Shown one piece after another: positions 7,501-16,164 of a DNA stretch of 64,000 nucleotides (position 1 is the first letter of the stretch; the number at the start of each line of letters is the position of its first letter). Position numbers and translations under genes: made by a program. The notes under the pieces are model-generated. The model was not told the DNA's origin. It did not search any database and worked only from the letters and a program-made list of their open reading frames with translations. The DNA lies in NCBI RefSeq assembly GCF_019396385.1, contig NZ_JAHKRN010000039.1, positions 27,388 to 91,387 of the forward strand, in the 5' to 3' direction. Source of the DNA: Nonomuraea harbinensis. Its GTDB lineage: Bacteria > Actinomycetota > Actinomycetes > Streptosporangiales > Streptosporangiaceae.

Positions 7501-8688
7501 TCAGGCGGCCACCGGCTGCCGCTCGGGGGCGGGCAGCGGCGTGACCGCCGCGGGCTCCTCGCGTGGCAGCAGGCGCGCCGCCACGGCGATCAGCAGGCCC
7601 AGCACGACGGCCAGCCCGAGCGCGGTACGGAGCGAGGTCACGTCCGACAGGAACCCGATCGCCACCGGGCCGAGCAGCAGGCCCGCGTATCCCATCGCGC
7701 CCGCCTGGGCGATCGCCGGGCCGGGGGTGCTGGTGGCGGTGCCGGCCAGCGACAGCGTCATCGGCGAGATCGTCGCCACGCCGAGGCCCACGAAGAACAC
7801 CGCGACCAGCGCGACCACCGGCGCGGGCGCCGCCAGCACCATGCCGAAGAAGGCGGCCGTGGCCAGGCCCGCGGCCGTCAGCATGCCCCGTACCCCGAAC
7901 CGCGAGCGCAGCCGGTCACCCGTCAGCCTGCCGAGCAGCATGCCCGCCTCGAAGATCGGGTAGCCGAGCGCGGCCAGCGCCTCGGGCGCCTTCATGGTGT
8001 CGCGCATGTAGAGGCCGTTCCAGTCGGCGACCACGCCCTCGACCATGAACGCGAAGAAGGCCAGCGCGCCCAGCAGGTACACGACCGGCGGCATGCGGCG
8101 GCGCGGCCCCGCGGCGGTCGCGGGCGCGGGGACGTCAGGCAGGTACGTCCGGCCGAGCACCAGGAGCACCGGCAGGGACAGCAGGCTGACCAGCACCAGG
8201 TTGGCGGTGAACGACAGGCCCAGGACGATCGACAGGCTGCCGGTGACGCCGGCGGTCATGGCGCCGACGCACCAGCCGGCGTGCATGCCGTTCATCAGCG
8301 GCCGCCCGTAGGCGCGCTCCACGGTGGAGCCCTGAGCGTTCATCGCGATGTCGAACAGGCCGAACGTCATGCCGAACACCGTGGACGCGACGAGCAGCGC
8401 CGGAAGGCTCGGCATGAGCGCCACCGCGATCAGGGCGAGCGCGGTCAGCGGGCCGCCGACCCGCAGCACGGTGCGGCTGCCTGCGCGGGCCATCACGCGG
8501 CGCATCGACTGCATGGTCACCAGCGCGCCCAGCCCCCAGGCGAGCAGGACGGTGCCGACCTCCGCCTCGGACAGGCCGAGCTTGTCGGTCAGCGCGGGGA
8601 TGCGCACGGTCATGGTGCCGACCATCAGGCCGGCGAGGGCGAAGGTGAGGACGGCGCCGTAGCGGGCGATCCTCAGGTCACGGTTCAT
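7501..8688 (-). CDS. MFS transporter
   Basis: A 395-residue major facilitator protein with about twelve hydrophobic segments, beginning RIARYGAVLTFALAGLMVGTMTVRIPAL. The loop between helices 2 and 3 is followed by a basic SMRRVMARAGSR stretch. It resembles the actinobacterial MFS family of sugar or drug exporters, but the substrate cannot be read. The ATG at 8686-8688 is preferred because GAGG lies upstream; a GTG five codons earlier is possible. The TetR gene lies upstream on the same strand, and a palindrome precedes that gene, so the transporter is probably under TetR control. Confidence 0.85.
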   Translation of the reverse strand: MNRDLRIARYGAVLTFALAGLMVGTMTVRIPALTDKLGLSEAEVGTVLLAWGLGALVTMQSMRRVMARAGSRTVLRVGGPLTALALIAVALMPSLPALLVASTVFGMTFGLFDIAMNAQGSTVERAYGRPLMNGMHAGWCVGAMTAGVTGSLSIVLGLSFTANLVLVSLLSLPVLLVLGRTYLPDVPAPATAAGPRRRMPPVVYLLGALAFFAFMVEGVVADWNGLYMRDTMKAPEALAALGYPIFEAGMLLGRLTGDRLRSRFGVRGMLTAAGLATAAFFGMVLAAPAPVVALVAVFFVGLGVATISPMTLSLAGTATSTPGPAIAQAGAMGYAGLLLGPVAIGFLSDVTSLRTALGLAVVLGLLIAVAARLLPREEPAAVTPLPAPERQPVAA

Positions 8689-8845
8689 CAGGGCATGCCT
8701 CACAGAAACATCACTTCGGGCAGAAATCAGGCCCGGCCGTGGCCGAGCCTTGAAGGAAGGGGGGAGTGGCGCACACGAACGCCGGCGGCGCGTCGCGTCA
8801 GAAGCGCGCGCAGCGGTGTCCGACCGTACGAGAGAGCCGGAAACC

Positions 8846-9358
8846 TCAGGAAGGAGGTTTGAGCAGAGCTCTCATCCGGGCGTCGAGCGCGCCCAGAGCC
8901 TCGTCGCCGTTGAGCTCCGGGTCATGGCTCGCCAGGTCCCAGAGCCCTTCGCAGGCCAGCCGCACGATCTGCGACGCCACCGGGTCGGGCTCGTCGTCCA
9001 GGCCCTCGCGATGCCAGCGGGCCATGGCCTCGCGCAGCGGCGCGAGCAGGTAGGTGTTGCCCGACGCGCCGGTGACCACGGCCCAGCGGCGCAGCTTGCC
9101 CTCGCGGACGGCGACGAGCGTGGCGCCGAGGTAGCGCTCGGTGTAGGTGGCGTCCGGCTGGGCGGCCACCAGGTCGTCGAACTCCTCGATCAGACGCTCC
9201 ACCATGGCCTTGATCAGGGCATCCTTGGTGGCGAAGTGGTAGAGGAGACCGCCCTTGCTGACGCCGGCCCGGTCGGCCACGGCGGAGAGCGTGAGCGCGG
9301 TCGAGCCGAGGTCGCTGAGCAGCTCTTCTGCCGCGTCCAGTAGCTCGTCCCGTCTCAT
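8846..9358 (-). CDS. TetR-family transcriptional repressor
   Basis: A 170-residue regulator. The N-terminal helix-turn-helix is clear: MRRDELLDAAEELLSDLGST, ALTLSAVADRAGVSKGGLLY and HFATKDALIKAM. The C-terminal ligand-binding half (helices with YTERYLGATLVAVREGKLRRW and ASQIVRLACEGLWDLAS) resembles the TetR_C_37-type domain. The start is the ATG at 9356-9358. A longer frame that reads back through the cysteine desulfurase gene is a shadow. A 22-bp perfect palindrome lies 8 bases upstream of the start codon and is the probable operator, so the gene is likely self-repressed together with the downstream MFS gene. Confidence 0.9.
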   Translation of the reverse strand: MRRDELLDAAEELLSDLGSTALTLSAVADRAGVSKGGLLYHFATKDALIKAMVERLIEEFDDLVAAQPDATYTERYLGATLVAVREGKLRRWAVVTGASGNTYLLAPLREAMARWHREGLDDEPDPVASQIVRLACEGLWDLASHDPELNGDEALGALDARMRALLKPPS

Positions 9359-9366
9359 GCGCTCTA

Positions 9367-9388
9367 CTGTACCGTCCGGACGGTACAG
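9367..9388. promoter_or_regulatory. 22-bp perfect palindrome, probable TetR operator
   Basis: CTGTACCGTCCGGACGGTACAG reads the same on both strands. It lies between the divergent tetR start (9358) and cysteine desulfurase start (9413). Position and symmetry fit a TetR dimer-of-dimers operator that controls tetR and the MFS gene. It may also touch the promoter of the cysteine desulfurase, whose candidate -10 (TACCCT, 9401-9406) is close by. Confidence 0.8.
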
Positions 9389-9412
9389 GGGCAAACGAGA
9401 TACCCTGGCCGG

Positions 9413-10576
9413 GTGAACAGACCGTCGGCCTATCTCGATCACGCGGCGACCACGCCCATGCTCCCCGAGGCCATCGAGGCCATGACGGAGCAACTCGGCC
9501 GGGTCGGCAACGCCTCCTCGCTCCACGCCGCCGGGCGCGAGGCCCGCCGGGTGGTGGAGGAGTCGCGCGAGACGATCGCCGACGCGCTCGGCGCCCGGCC
9601 CAGCGAGGTCGTGTTCACCTCGGGCGGCACCGAGGCCGACAACCTCGCCATCAAGGGCATGTTCTGGGCGCGTCAGCCCAGGAAGCGCGTCCTGATCAGC
9701 TCGGTCGAACACCACGCCGCGCTCGACCCCGCCCACTGGCTGGCCGACAGCCAGGGCGCCGAGATCGAGCTGCTGGAGGTCGACGAGCTCGGCCGGGTCG
9801 GCCCCGACACGCTGCGCGCCGCCATCGAGCGCGACCCCGACGGCGTCGCCCTGGTCAGCGTCATGTGGGCCAACAACGAGGTCGGCACCATCCAGCCCGT
9901 CCACATCCTGGCGGCCATCGCCGGCGACCACGGCATCCCGTTCCACACCGACGCCGTGCAGGCGATCGGCCAGCTTCCCGTGTCGTTCGCCGAGTCCGGC
10001 GCCGACGCGCTCACCCTGACCGGCCACAAGATCGGCGGCCCGATGGGCGTCGGCGCGCTGCTGCTGGCCCGCGGGGTGACCCCGGTCTCCGTGCAACACG
10101 GCGGCGGCCAGGAGCGCGACGTCCGCTCCGGCACCCTCGACGCGCCCGCCATCGCCGGGCTCGCCGCCGCGGTCCGCACCGCGGTCAAGGAGCAGGAGTC
10201 CCAGCGCCGCCACCTGACGGCGCTCCGCGACGACCTCATCGCCCGCGTCCGCCAGGCCGTGCCCGGCGTGGTGCTCAACGGCGACCCCGCCGACCGGCTG
10301 CCGGGCAACGCCCACTTCTCCTTCCCCGGCTGCGAGGGCGACGCGCTGCTCATGCTGCTCGACGCCAGGGGGGTGGAGTGCTCGACCGGCTCGGCCTGCT
10401 CGGCGGGGGTGGCGCAGCCGTCCCACGTGCTGCTGGCGATGGGCGCCGACGCGGCCGCCGCCAGGGGCTCGCTCCGCTTCTCGCTGGGCCACACCTCGAC
10501 CCAGGACGACGTCGACAGGCTCATCGAGGTGCTGCCGGCCGCGGTCGAGCGGGCCCGCCGCGCCGGACTCGGCTGA
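9413..10576 (+). CDS. Cysteine desulfurase (IscS/NifS family)
   Basis: A 387-residue PLP enzyme that removes sulfur from cysteine as a persulfide for Fe-S clusters and tRNA thiolation. It shows YLDHAATTPM at the N-terminus, VFTSGGTEADNLAIKG, SVEHHAALDPA, the PLP-binding Lys in LTGHKIGGPMG (about residue 206) and the active-site Cys in ECSTGSACSAG (about 329). The start is GTG at 9413. In M. tuberculosis the equivalent gene is next to mnmA and probably supplies sulfur to it. Here mnmA begins 12 kb further on, beyond the lanthipeptide cluster. Confidence 0.93.
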   Translation: MNRPSAYLDHAATTPMLPEAIEAMTEQLGRVGNASSLHAAGREARRVVEESRETIADALGARPSEVVFTSGGTEADNLAIKGMFWARQPRKRVLISSVEHHAALDPAHWLADSQGAEIELLEVDELGRVGPDTLRAAIERDPDGVALVSVMWANNEVGTIQPVHILAAIAGDHGIPFHTDAVQAIGQLPVSFAESGADALTLTGHKIGGPMGVGALLLARGVTPVSVQHGGGQERDVRSGTLDAPAIAGLAAAVRTAVKEQESQRRHLTALRDDLIARVRQAVPGVVLNGDPADRLPGNAHFSFPGCEGDALLMLLDARGVECSTGSACSAGVAQPSHVLLAMGADAAAARGSLRFSLGHTSTQDDVDRLIEVLPAAVERARRAGLG

Positions 10577-10603
10577 CAGACCCCGCTGTCGCGTACGGCC
10601 CGC

Positions 10604-11653
10604 TCAAGCGAGGAAGGCCGCCACCGCGCTCCAGGACGGGTCGGGGGTCACGTCCACCCGGGCCCTGCCCTCCTTCCAGGTGGACGCCAGCTCCTTGAGC
10701 GCGGCCGCGGCGGCGCTCTCGCGCGTGGCGTACACGTGCATGACGCGGCGGCGCTCGGCGCTCAGGTGGGCGGCCAGCACCACGTCGTCGCCGAGCGCGC
10801 GCAGCCGCTCACCGAGCCGCTCCTCGAACGCGCCCAGCGCCGCCAGCGACCTGCCCCGGGGCAGTCCGCCCGCGTCCTTGTCGCGGTACGGCAGCGTGAC
10901 GGCGATGTGGTGGTCGAGCAGCGGGTAGTCGACGGGCCGCAGCGGATAGCGGGCCGAGGCGACCAGCGGCGCGCCGCTCGCCGTCCGGCCCTCCAGCGTG
11001 ACCCACTGCTCGGTGTCGTAGTCGGCGGCCACGTCGGCCACCACCACGGGCAGGTGGACGGCGGGCACGGCGTCGATCGGCGGCGCGGCGGCGGGGACGA
11101 TCTCGCCCACCCACCGGGCCACGTCGTCCTCGCCGAGCAGCCGGTCGAGGGCCAGCAGCGTGGCGTCCATCCGGGCGTCCTCGCCGAGCTCGCCGAAGAT
11201 CGGGTGGTGCGCGGTCACGTCCACCCGCAGCGCCCCGCGCGGCACCCGCAGCCCCAGCACCAGCTTGTCCAGCCCGAACTCGATCCCGCCCGCGTCGAGC
11301 GTCAGCTCGCCGGGCAGGGCGCTCGCCTGGCGCGACGGGTGGAACTCCCACAGCATGTCGGCGGGCGGCGCCGCCCGCGCCCAGCGGTGCGCCAGCGAGC
11401 GCAGCTCGGCGTCGCCCGCGGCCGTCACGACCAGCGCGTGGGCCGCGTTCCTGCCCGGCGCCAGCTCCCACACCAGGCCGGGGTGGACCGCCGCCACCGC
11501 GGGGCCGAGCAGCTCCGCCGGCTTCCCGCTCTCTCCCGCCGCCACCGCCGCGTCGAGCTCCGGCCTGGCGCTCGCCCACCACTGCCAGAACCCCGCCACG
11601 CGCTCACCCGGGTCGGCACCCTCGTCTTCGCTCTTGCGCCCGAACAGTCGCAT
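10604..11653 (-). CDS. Hypothetical protein, possible DUF695-type domains
   Basis: A soluble protein of 349 residues with no signal peptide or membrane segment. The start is ATG at 11651-11653 (MRLFGRKSEDEG). The N-terminal half contains FWQWWASARPEL, WELAPGRNAAHALVVTAAG and MLWEFHPSRQ. The C-terminal half contains LPYRDKDAGGLPRGRSL and VMHVYATRES, as in proteins annotated with DUF695-like domains; that assignment is from memory and tentative. It lies convergent to the cysteine desulfurase with a gap of only 27 bases. No function can be proposed. Confidence 0.7.
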   Translation of the reverse strand: MRLFGRKSEDEGADPGERVAGFWQWWASARPELDAAVAAGESGKPAELLGPAVAAVHPGLVWELAPGRNAAHALVVTAAGDAELRSLAHRWARAAPPADMLWEFHPSRQASALPGELTLDAGGIEFGLDKLVLGLRVPRGALRVDVTAHHPIFGELGEDARMDATLLALDRLLGEDDVARWVGEIVPAAAPPIDAVPAVHLPVVVADVAADYDTEQWVTLEGRTASGAPLVASARYPLRPVDYPLLDHHIAVTLPYRDKDAGGLPRGRSLAALGAFEERLGERLRALGDDVVLAAHLSAERRRVMHVYATRESAAAAALKELASTWKEGRARVDVTPDPSWSAVAAFLA

Positions 11654-11717
11654 GGCAGAATCCTCGCAGACTCGCCCCCCAGGTCGCGCACTCCGAGCGC
11701 GCTTCGACCTGGCCGGA

Positions 11718-12428
11718 TCACGATCGGCGCATCCGCATGACGGCGAGCACGGCCATCAGGGCGTACACCGCCGCCACCAGCAGCGCCGAGCCCACCACGA
11801 GCAGGACCGGCGGGAAGAAGAAGCTTCCGGCGACGCAGGCCGTCCCCAGGACCATCAGGGCCACGCCCCCCGTCCGCTGCGACCGCTGCCAGGCCAGCGC
11901 CCACCGGCCGGTGACGCCGCTCGCGACGCGGGCCGGGCTGATCTTGGGGAGCACGTTGCCGAGGCCGATCAGCAAGATGCCGAACGCGACCCCGACGGCC
12001 TGCTCCAGGGGGAAGTCGTAGCGGGCGGCCCTGGACAGCAGGCCGGCCTGGAGCGTGACGAGCAGCAAGGGAAGGACGGAGAACAGGACGTTCATCGTCC
12101 TGGTCTGCGAGCTCGGCGAGGCGACGAGCGTGGGGTCGACGAAGTGCCGCAATCTGCCGCCGATGATCGTGGACACGGTCATGACGGCCCCGATGAGGAG
12201 CAGGACAGCGGGAAGCGCGCCCGCGATGACGATCCTCGGCACGTCGACACCCGGCCGGGTGGCGGTGGCCTCCCTGGTGGCCACGTACTCAGGCAGGTGG
12301 TCCCACATGACGTACGCGATCGCGACCATCGCGAGGAAGCCCGCGGCGGAGGCGACGATGCCCGGCCACGGCATGCGCGCGGCCTGCGAGTCCGGGAACT
12401 CATGGCGTCGGTCTCCTGCCTGGTTCAT
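11718..12428 (-). CDS. SdpI-like membrane protein, candidate immunity factor
   Basis: A 236-residue membrane protein with about six hydrophobic segments. The first half (MPWPGIVASAAGFLAMVAIA, then DHLPEYVATREAT) resembles a DUF1648 domain. The second half has the SdpI signature GIGN-LPK, seen here as LIGLGNVLPKISPARVASG followed by RWALAWQRSQRTGG. SdpI of Bacillus protects the cell from the SdpC toxin and pairs with the repressor SdpR. The ATG at 12426-12428 is chosen because GGAGG lies 4 bases upstream; an ATG 24 codons earlier lacks this. It is divergent from the lanthipeptide synthetase gene, and an SdpR-like gene sits at the other end of the cluster. Immunity to the lanthipeptides is inference. 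Confidence 0.75.
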   Translation of the reverse strand: MNQAGDRRHEFPDSQAARMPWPGIVASAAGFLAMVAIAYVMWDHLPEYVATREATATRPGVDVPRIVIAGALPAVLLLIGAVMTVSTIIGGRLRHFVDPTLVASPSSQTRTMNVLFSVLPLLLVTLQAGLLSRAARYDFPLEQAVGVAFGILLIGLGNVLPKISPARVASGVTGRWALAWQRSQRTGGVALMVLGTACVAGSFFFPPVLLVVGSALLVAAVYALMAVLAVMRMRRS

Positions 12429-12989
12429 GGGACCTCCTTCGTCGCAGTCGGATAAGGCGGTTTCCCGGCGTCCGGGTTTCCGTGGAAAGGCGTCGGACAT
12501 GCCGAGCCTGTCTCAGACAGTAGAGCCGGACAACGGAGGCCGGATATCCGTCGCGCGCCATGTCATGGTCATGTTCCGTGACCCATGACCTGAGTCATGG
12601 TGGCCGTTCGCCTGTCAGGGCGCGGCATAGCTGCCTCTTACGGCTTCGGTTTACTTTTTTGCTTTTTCGTCGTCCAGCGAAATAGTGCGATTTTCGAAGT
12701 TTTTTCGCCGGGTGGCGGTTGCGCTCCGTATCCGTGGACGGGCAACCGGCCAACGGTAATCGATCCGGGTCCGCATATCCAAGAGAACGTCACGAAGCCG
12801 TCGAAAATATCGCGGAAAGTGACTTGCCGCATGCTCTATGTCCTCCGCCCGGCGGCTCCGGCAGCGGGGCGAGGAGCCGGACGCGGACCCGTCGAATGGC
12901 CCGGCGACACACTCCGTAATTGGACAGGCCTTTCATCCGGCTTATCGTTTGGATTCGACACGCGGAACACGGACCGGGATGGTGCAGCG
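12429..12989. promoter_or_regulatory. Divergent control region between the SdpI-like gene and lanKC
   Basis: No convincing gene is present in these 561 bases. The region holds the CATGAC/GTCATG palindrome (12583-12600), two tandem GTCATG half-sites (12562-12573), and an A/T-rich patch at about 12645-12710 that stands out from the GC-rich surroundings. Upstream in-frame extension of lanKC to 12597 would give 131 residues without resemblance to the family, so the region is treated as non-coding with a long 5' leader. Confidence 0.6.
12583..12600. promoter_or_regulatory. Inverted repeat CCATGAC-N4-GTCATGG upstream of lanKC
   Basis: CCATGACCTGAGTCATGG is a 7-bp perfect inverted repeat around a 4-base spacer. 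A near-identical site (CATGAC-TTCG-GTCATGG) lies at 22046-22062 before the histidine kinase gene. Such spaced palindromes are the typical target of dimeric NarL-type regulators, so the cluster regulator at 20011-20742 is the best candidate ligand. Confidence 0.6.
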
Positions 12990-15629
12990 ATGAAACTGCA
13001 GTACTTCGAATACTGTTTCGCCGACCGGCTCTTCTATGAGGAGCCGAGCAAGTGGGCGACCATGCAAGAGGGTTATGCGCAGGCCGAGGCGCCCGCACCC
13101 GCCGGCTGGCGGACCGGCCGCAAAGGACCCTGGTACAACTACACGCACGAGACGGCGACGTTGCCGCCGCAGGGCTGGAAGATTCACGTCTCCGCCACCC
13201 GGGAAACCGCGCAGCAAGTGCTCGACATCACCGCCGACTACTGTCTTCAGCATCGGATCTCGTTCAAGTTCCTGACCAGCGAGGCGGCTTTCATCGGCCG
13301 TAACCTCAAGTACGCGGACCGGGGCGGGAGCGGAAAATTCATCACCGTCTACCCCTCCTCGGAAACGCAGCTGGAGCAGGTGCTCAATGACCTCGACCCG
13401 AAATTACACGGCCTCGGCGGACCTTACATCCTGAGCGACCTGCGCTGGAAGGACGGCCCGCTCTACCTGCGCTACGGCGGCTTCGTGGAGCGGCTCACCC
13501 GCAACGACCTCGGTGAGCCCGCGATGGCCATCCAGGCGCCCGACGGCGAATTGGTCGTCGACAAGCGGGACCCGGTGTTCTACGTGCCGGAATGGGTTCA
13601 GCCGCCACCGTTCCTCCGCCCGCTCCTGCAGGAAAGGAAGAACGGCGAGGCGCCGGCTGACTTCCCCTATGACATCGAATCCGCCGTGCATTTCTCCAAT
13701 GGCGGGGGAATCTACGTCGCGACGGAGAAGAGCACCGGGAGAAAGGTCATTCTCAAGGAGGCCAGACCGGGCGCCGGACTCGACCAGGTCGGCCGCGACG
13801 CGGTGAGCAGGCTGAAGCGGGAGCACGAATTCCTGCTGAAGCTCGCCGACGTGGCGGAAGTAGTCGACTGCTACGACTATTTCGAGCTCTGGGAACACCA
13901 TTTCCTGGTGCAGGAGATGGTCGACGGCGTCACGCTCAACAAGCGCATGGTGCACAGGACGCCGTTGATCAGGGCCGACATGAGCGAGGAGGAGATCCGC
14001 GAGTTCACCGAATGGGCGGTGGACATCACCTCGCAACTCGACGGCCTGGTGGGGAAGCTGCACGAGCGGGGCATCGCCTTCGGCGACCTGCACCCCAACA
14101 ACATCATGATCACCGAAGACGGTCGGGTGCGGCTGGTCGACTTCGAGCTCGCCACCTATGTCGACCAGGAGCAGCGCATCGGGATGGGAGCGCCGGGCTT
14201 CGTGCCGCCGGACAGGCGCGACGGCCTCGCCGCCGACCTGTACGCCCTGGGCTGCCTGAAGATCTCGCCCTTCGTCCCCCTCACCATGCTCTTCTCGCTG
14301 GACACCACGCGGGCCCGCGCCCTGGTCCAGTTCGTCGAGAATCGCTTCCCGGTGCCGACGGGCTGGGGGGAGAACGTCCTCGCCCTGCTCGACCTCGGCC
14401 CGTCTCCTTGGGCGGGGACCGAAGAGCAGATGGCGCGCAGCAGCGCGCTCATCGACGGCAGGGACGGCGAGGGGCCGGACTGGCGGCTCATCGAGACGTC
14501 GATGGCCAAGGCCGTGTGGGACAGCGCCACCCCCGACCGCCAGGATCGGCTCTTCCCCGGCGACGTCGAGCAGTTCCACCTCAACGGCCTCGGCTTCGCC
14601 TACGGGGCGGCGGGCGTCCTGTACGCGATGGCGAAGAGCGGCCACGGCCGGCGGGAGGAGCACGAGCAGTGGCTGCTCGATCGCGTCCGCGGCCATCAGG
14701 GACTGCACCGCGTCGGGTTCTACGACGGCCTGCACGGCATCGCGTACGCCTTCGAGGAGATCGGTCATCGGGACGCCGCGCTGGAGGTCCTGGACATGAC
14801 CGAGCGGCTCGCCGGGGTGTCCCTGCCCGACGAACTCCTGACCGGGCTCAGCGGTGTCGCGCTGAACCAGCTCTTCTTCGCCACCCGGCTGGACGACCAG
14901 GGACTGCGTGACTCGGCCCTGAAGAACGCCCAGCAGATCGCCGACCGGCTGCTCCACCGGCCGCCCGTGCCCGTGGACGACAGCGGGAGGCACCGCAGGG
15001 CGGGGCTGCTGCACGGCGCCTCGGGCCAGGCCCTGCTGTTCGTCCGGCTCTTCGAGGACACCCGCGACCCGGCCTACCTGGACCTGGCCGAACGCGCCAT
15101 CCAGCACGAGCTGGACTGCTGCGCCCACTTCGAGGACAACGACGTCCTCTACGTCAACGAAGGCTGGCGCACGATGCCGTACATCGGCACCGGGTCGGCC
15201 GGGATCGGCCTGGCCCTGAGCGAGTTGCTGAGGCACCGCCGGACCGAGGAGCTCACGGTGGCGATGGACCGGCTGCGCCGGGCCGCGCACGCGGAGTTCC
15301 ACATCTGCCCCATGGTGTTCTACGGCACCGCCGGCCAGATGGGCTTCCTCCAGCACATCCGCTCGCGGTATGCCGACACCGACCGGCTCGACGAGCTGAT
15401 CGAGACCAAGCGCGACCGGTTGCGCCTGCACATGGTGGGGCTCAGAGGCGAGGTCGCGTTCCCCGGCGATCAGCTCATGCGGCTCTCGATGGACTTCGGC
15501 ACGGGAAGCGCCGGGATCCTGCACGCGCTGGCCACGCTGCGCGATCCACGGCTGCCTCTGCTGCCGTTCCTGCGGCCCTTCGCCGCCCCCGGCGGTGGGA
15601 AGGAGGCGCCCGCCGACACTCCGCACTGA
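12990..15629 (+). CDS. Class III lanthipeptide synthetase LanKC (lyase-kinase-cyclase)
   Basis: An 879-residue three-domain enzyme that phosphorylates Ser/Thr of a precursor peptide, eliminates phosphate and cyclises the product. The N-terminal lyase domain (about 1-215) starts YFEYCFADRLFYEEPSKW and has the KIHVSA motif (Lys 64, His 66). The kinase domain (about 235-500) has GGGIYVA, the ATP-contacting Lys in VILKEARPG (256), the catalytic loop FGDLHPNN (Asp 366) and the metal-binding DFE (384). The LanC-like cyclase domain (about 530-879) has GLHG, GLLHGASGQ, GTGSAGIGL and YGTAGQMG. FYGTAG stands where zinc-binding LanC proteins have CHGTAG, so zinc is probably absent, as known for LabKC-type enzymes. 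The ATG at 12990 is chosen by domain start; its ribosome site is weak. Five precursor genes follow directly, as in ramC-ramS. Confidence 0.95.
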   Translation: MKLQYFEYCFADRLFYEEPSKWATMQEGYAQAEAPAPAGWRTGRKGPWYNYTHETATLPPQGWKIHVSATRETAQQVLDITADYCLQHRISFKFLTSEAAFIGRNLKYADRGGSGKFITVYPSSETQLEQVLNDLDPKLHGLGGPYILSDLRWKDGPLYLRYGGFVERLTRNDLGEPAMAIQAPDGELVVDKRDPVFYVPEWVQPPPFLRPLLQERKNGEAPADFPYDIESAVHFSNGGGIYVATEKSTGRKVILKEARPGAGLDQVGRDAVSRLKREHEFLLKLADVAEVVDCYDYFELWEHHFLVQEMVDGVTLNKRMVHRTPLIRADMSEEEIREFTEWAVDITSQLDGLVGKLHERGIAFGDLHPNNIMITEDGRVRLVDFELATYVDQEQRIGMGAPGFVPPDRRDGLAADLYALGCLKISPFVPLTMLFSLDTTRARALVQFVENRFPVPTGWGENVLALLDLGPSPWAGTEEQMARSSALIDGRDGEGPDWRLIETSMAKAVWDSATPDRQDRLFPGDVEQFHLNGLGFAYGAAGVLYAMAKSGHGRREEHEQWLLDRVRGHQGLHRVGFYDGLHGIAYAFEEIGHRDAALEVLDMTERLAGVSLPDELLTGLSGVALNQLFFATRLDDQGLRDSALKNAQQIADRLLHRPPVPVDDSGRHRRAGLLHGASGQALLFVRLFEDTRDPAYLDLAERAIQHELDCCAHFEDNDVLYVNEGWRTMPYIGTGSAGIGLALSELLRHRRTEELTVAMDRLRRAAHAEFHICPMVFYGTAGQMGFLQHIRSRYADTDRLDELIETKRDRLRLHMVGLRGEVAFPGDQLMRLSMDFGTGSAGILHALATLRDPRLPLLPFLRPFAAPGGGKEAPADTPH

Positions 15630-15668
15630 TCCGGTTCCATCCATCCGACCACCACGAGAGGGATTCTC

Positions 15669-15800
15669 ATGGCTTTCATCCTCGACCTTCAGAGCCGCAC
15701 GGTCCCGGCCGACAGGGCCAACGGCGACTACGAGCCGCTGGGACCGAGCAGCCTCAGCCCGTCCCTGTGCATCAGCGGCTGGACCCTCATCGGCTGCTGA
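15669..15800 (+). CDS. Class III lanthipeptide precursor peptide 1
   Basis: A 43-residue peptide starting 39 bases after lanKC, with GAGAGGGA upstream of its ATG. The leader carries FILDLQ (residues 3-8), the hydrophobic-x-x-LQ motif that class III kinases recognise in RamS and AmfS leaders. The C-terminal core SSLSPSLCISGWTLIGC holds two ring motifs: Ser27-x2-Ser30-x3-Cys34 and Ser36-x2-Thr39-x3-Cys43. These can form labionin or lanthionine bridges. The second motif uses Thr in the middle position, unlike the other peptides. The chain ends on the last Cys. Too small for standard gene calling. Confidence 0.93.
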   Translation: MAFILDLQSRTVPADRANGDYEPLGPSSLSPSLCISGWTLIGC

Positions 15801-15847
15801 CCAGCCCGTCCACCAGGAAGCCGACCAAAGGAAAAGGAGTCACCGGC

Positions 15848-15970
15848 ATGTCGTACGTCCTGAACCTCCAGGGAATCCGCGCCGATCAGGAAGCCGACCG
15901 CGGCATGGCGCAGCCGAGCACGCCGAGCCTGTCGCTCTGCTTCAGCAACCAGAGCTGGGTCTTCTGCTGA
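15848..15970 (+). CDS. Class III lanthipeptide precursor peptide 2
   Basis: A 40-residue peptide with a strong AAGGAAAAGGAG ribosome site. The leader starts MSYVLNLQG, in which VLNLQ is the kinase-recognition motif. The core STPSLSLCFSNQSWVFC has two complete motifs, Ser24-x2-Ser27-x3-Cys31 and Ser33-x2-Ser36-x3-Cys40, and ends on Cys. Spacing between the two cysteines (9 residues) is identical to peptides 1, 3 and 4. The inter-ring residues Asn-Gln and aromatic Trp-Val-Phe differ from the others, so a distinct product is expected from the same synthetase. Confidence 0.93.
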   Translation: MSYVLNLQGIRADQEADRGMAQPSTPSLSLCFSNQSWVFC

Positions 15971-15992
15971 CCGACCACTGAGGAGAAACGCA

Positions 15993-16133
15993 ATGGGTTA
16001 CGTACTGAACCTCCAGGACATGTCGCGCAGCGCCTCCGACGGCGACGCCGCGCTCTCGATCAGCACCAACAGCTGGTTCGCCTGCCAGAGCACCAACAGC
16101 CAGTTCCTGTGCATCACCACCATCCCCAACTGA
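15993..16133 (+). CDS. Class III lanthipeptide precursor peptide 3
   Basis: A 46-residue peptide with GAGGAG 7 bases before its ATG. The leader is MGYVLNLQD. The core STNSWFACQSTNSQFLC has Ser24-x2-Ser27-x3-Cys31 and Ser33-x2-Ser36-x3-Cys40. It then continues for six residues (ITTIPN), so unlike peptides 1, 2 and 4 it has a linear C-terminal tail after the last ring. The two halves of the core are internally similar (STNSWFAC and STNSQFLC), suggesting an internal duplication of the ring module. Confidence 0.92.
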   Translation: MGYVLNLQDMSRSASDGDAALSISTNSWFACQSTNSQFLCITTIPN

Positions 16134-16164
16134 CGCCAGAGCTCGCAGAAGCGGAGAAACGACC

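Noticed and set aside
8846..10492. A 548-residue minus-strand frame joining the TetR protein to a long upstream part
   Set aside because: The upstream part is antisense to the cysteine desulfurase; TetR starts normally at 9358 just downstream of its operator.
12597..12989. In-frame 131-residue N-terminal extension of LanKC
   Set aside because: The extension has no resemblance to the lyase domain, spans an A/T-rich region, and the family N-terminus begins at the ATG at 12990.
13404..15644. A 746-residue open frame on the minus strand opposite lanKC
   Set aside because: It is the antisense shadow of a well-supported LanKC gene, with low-complexity residue use and no domain.
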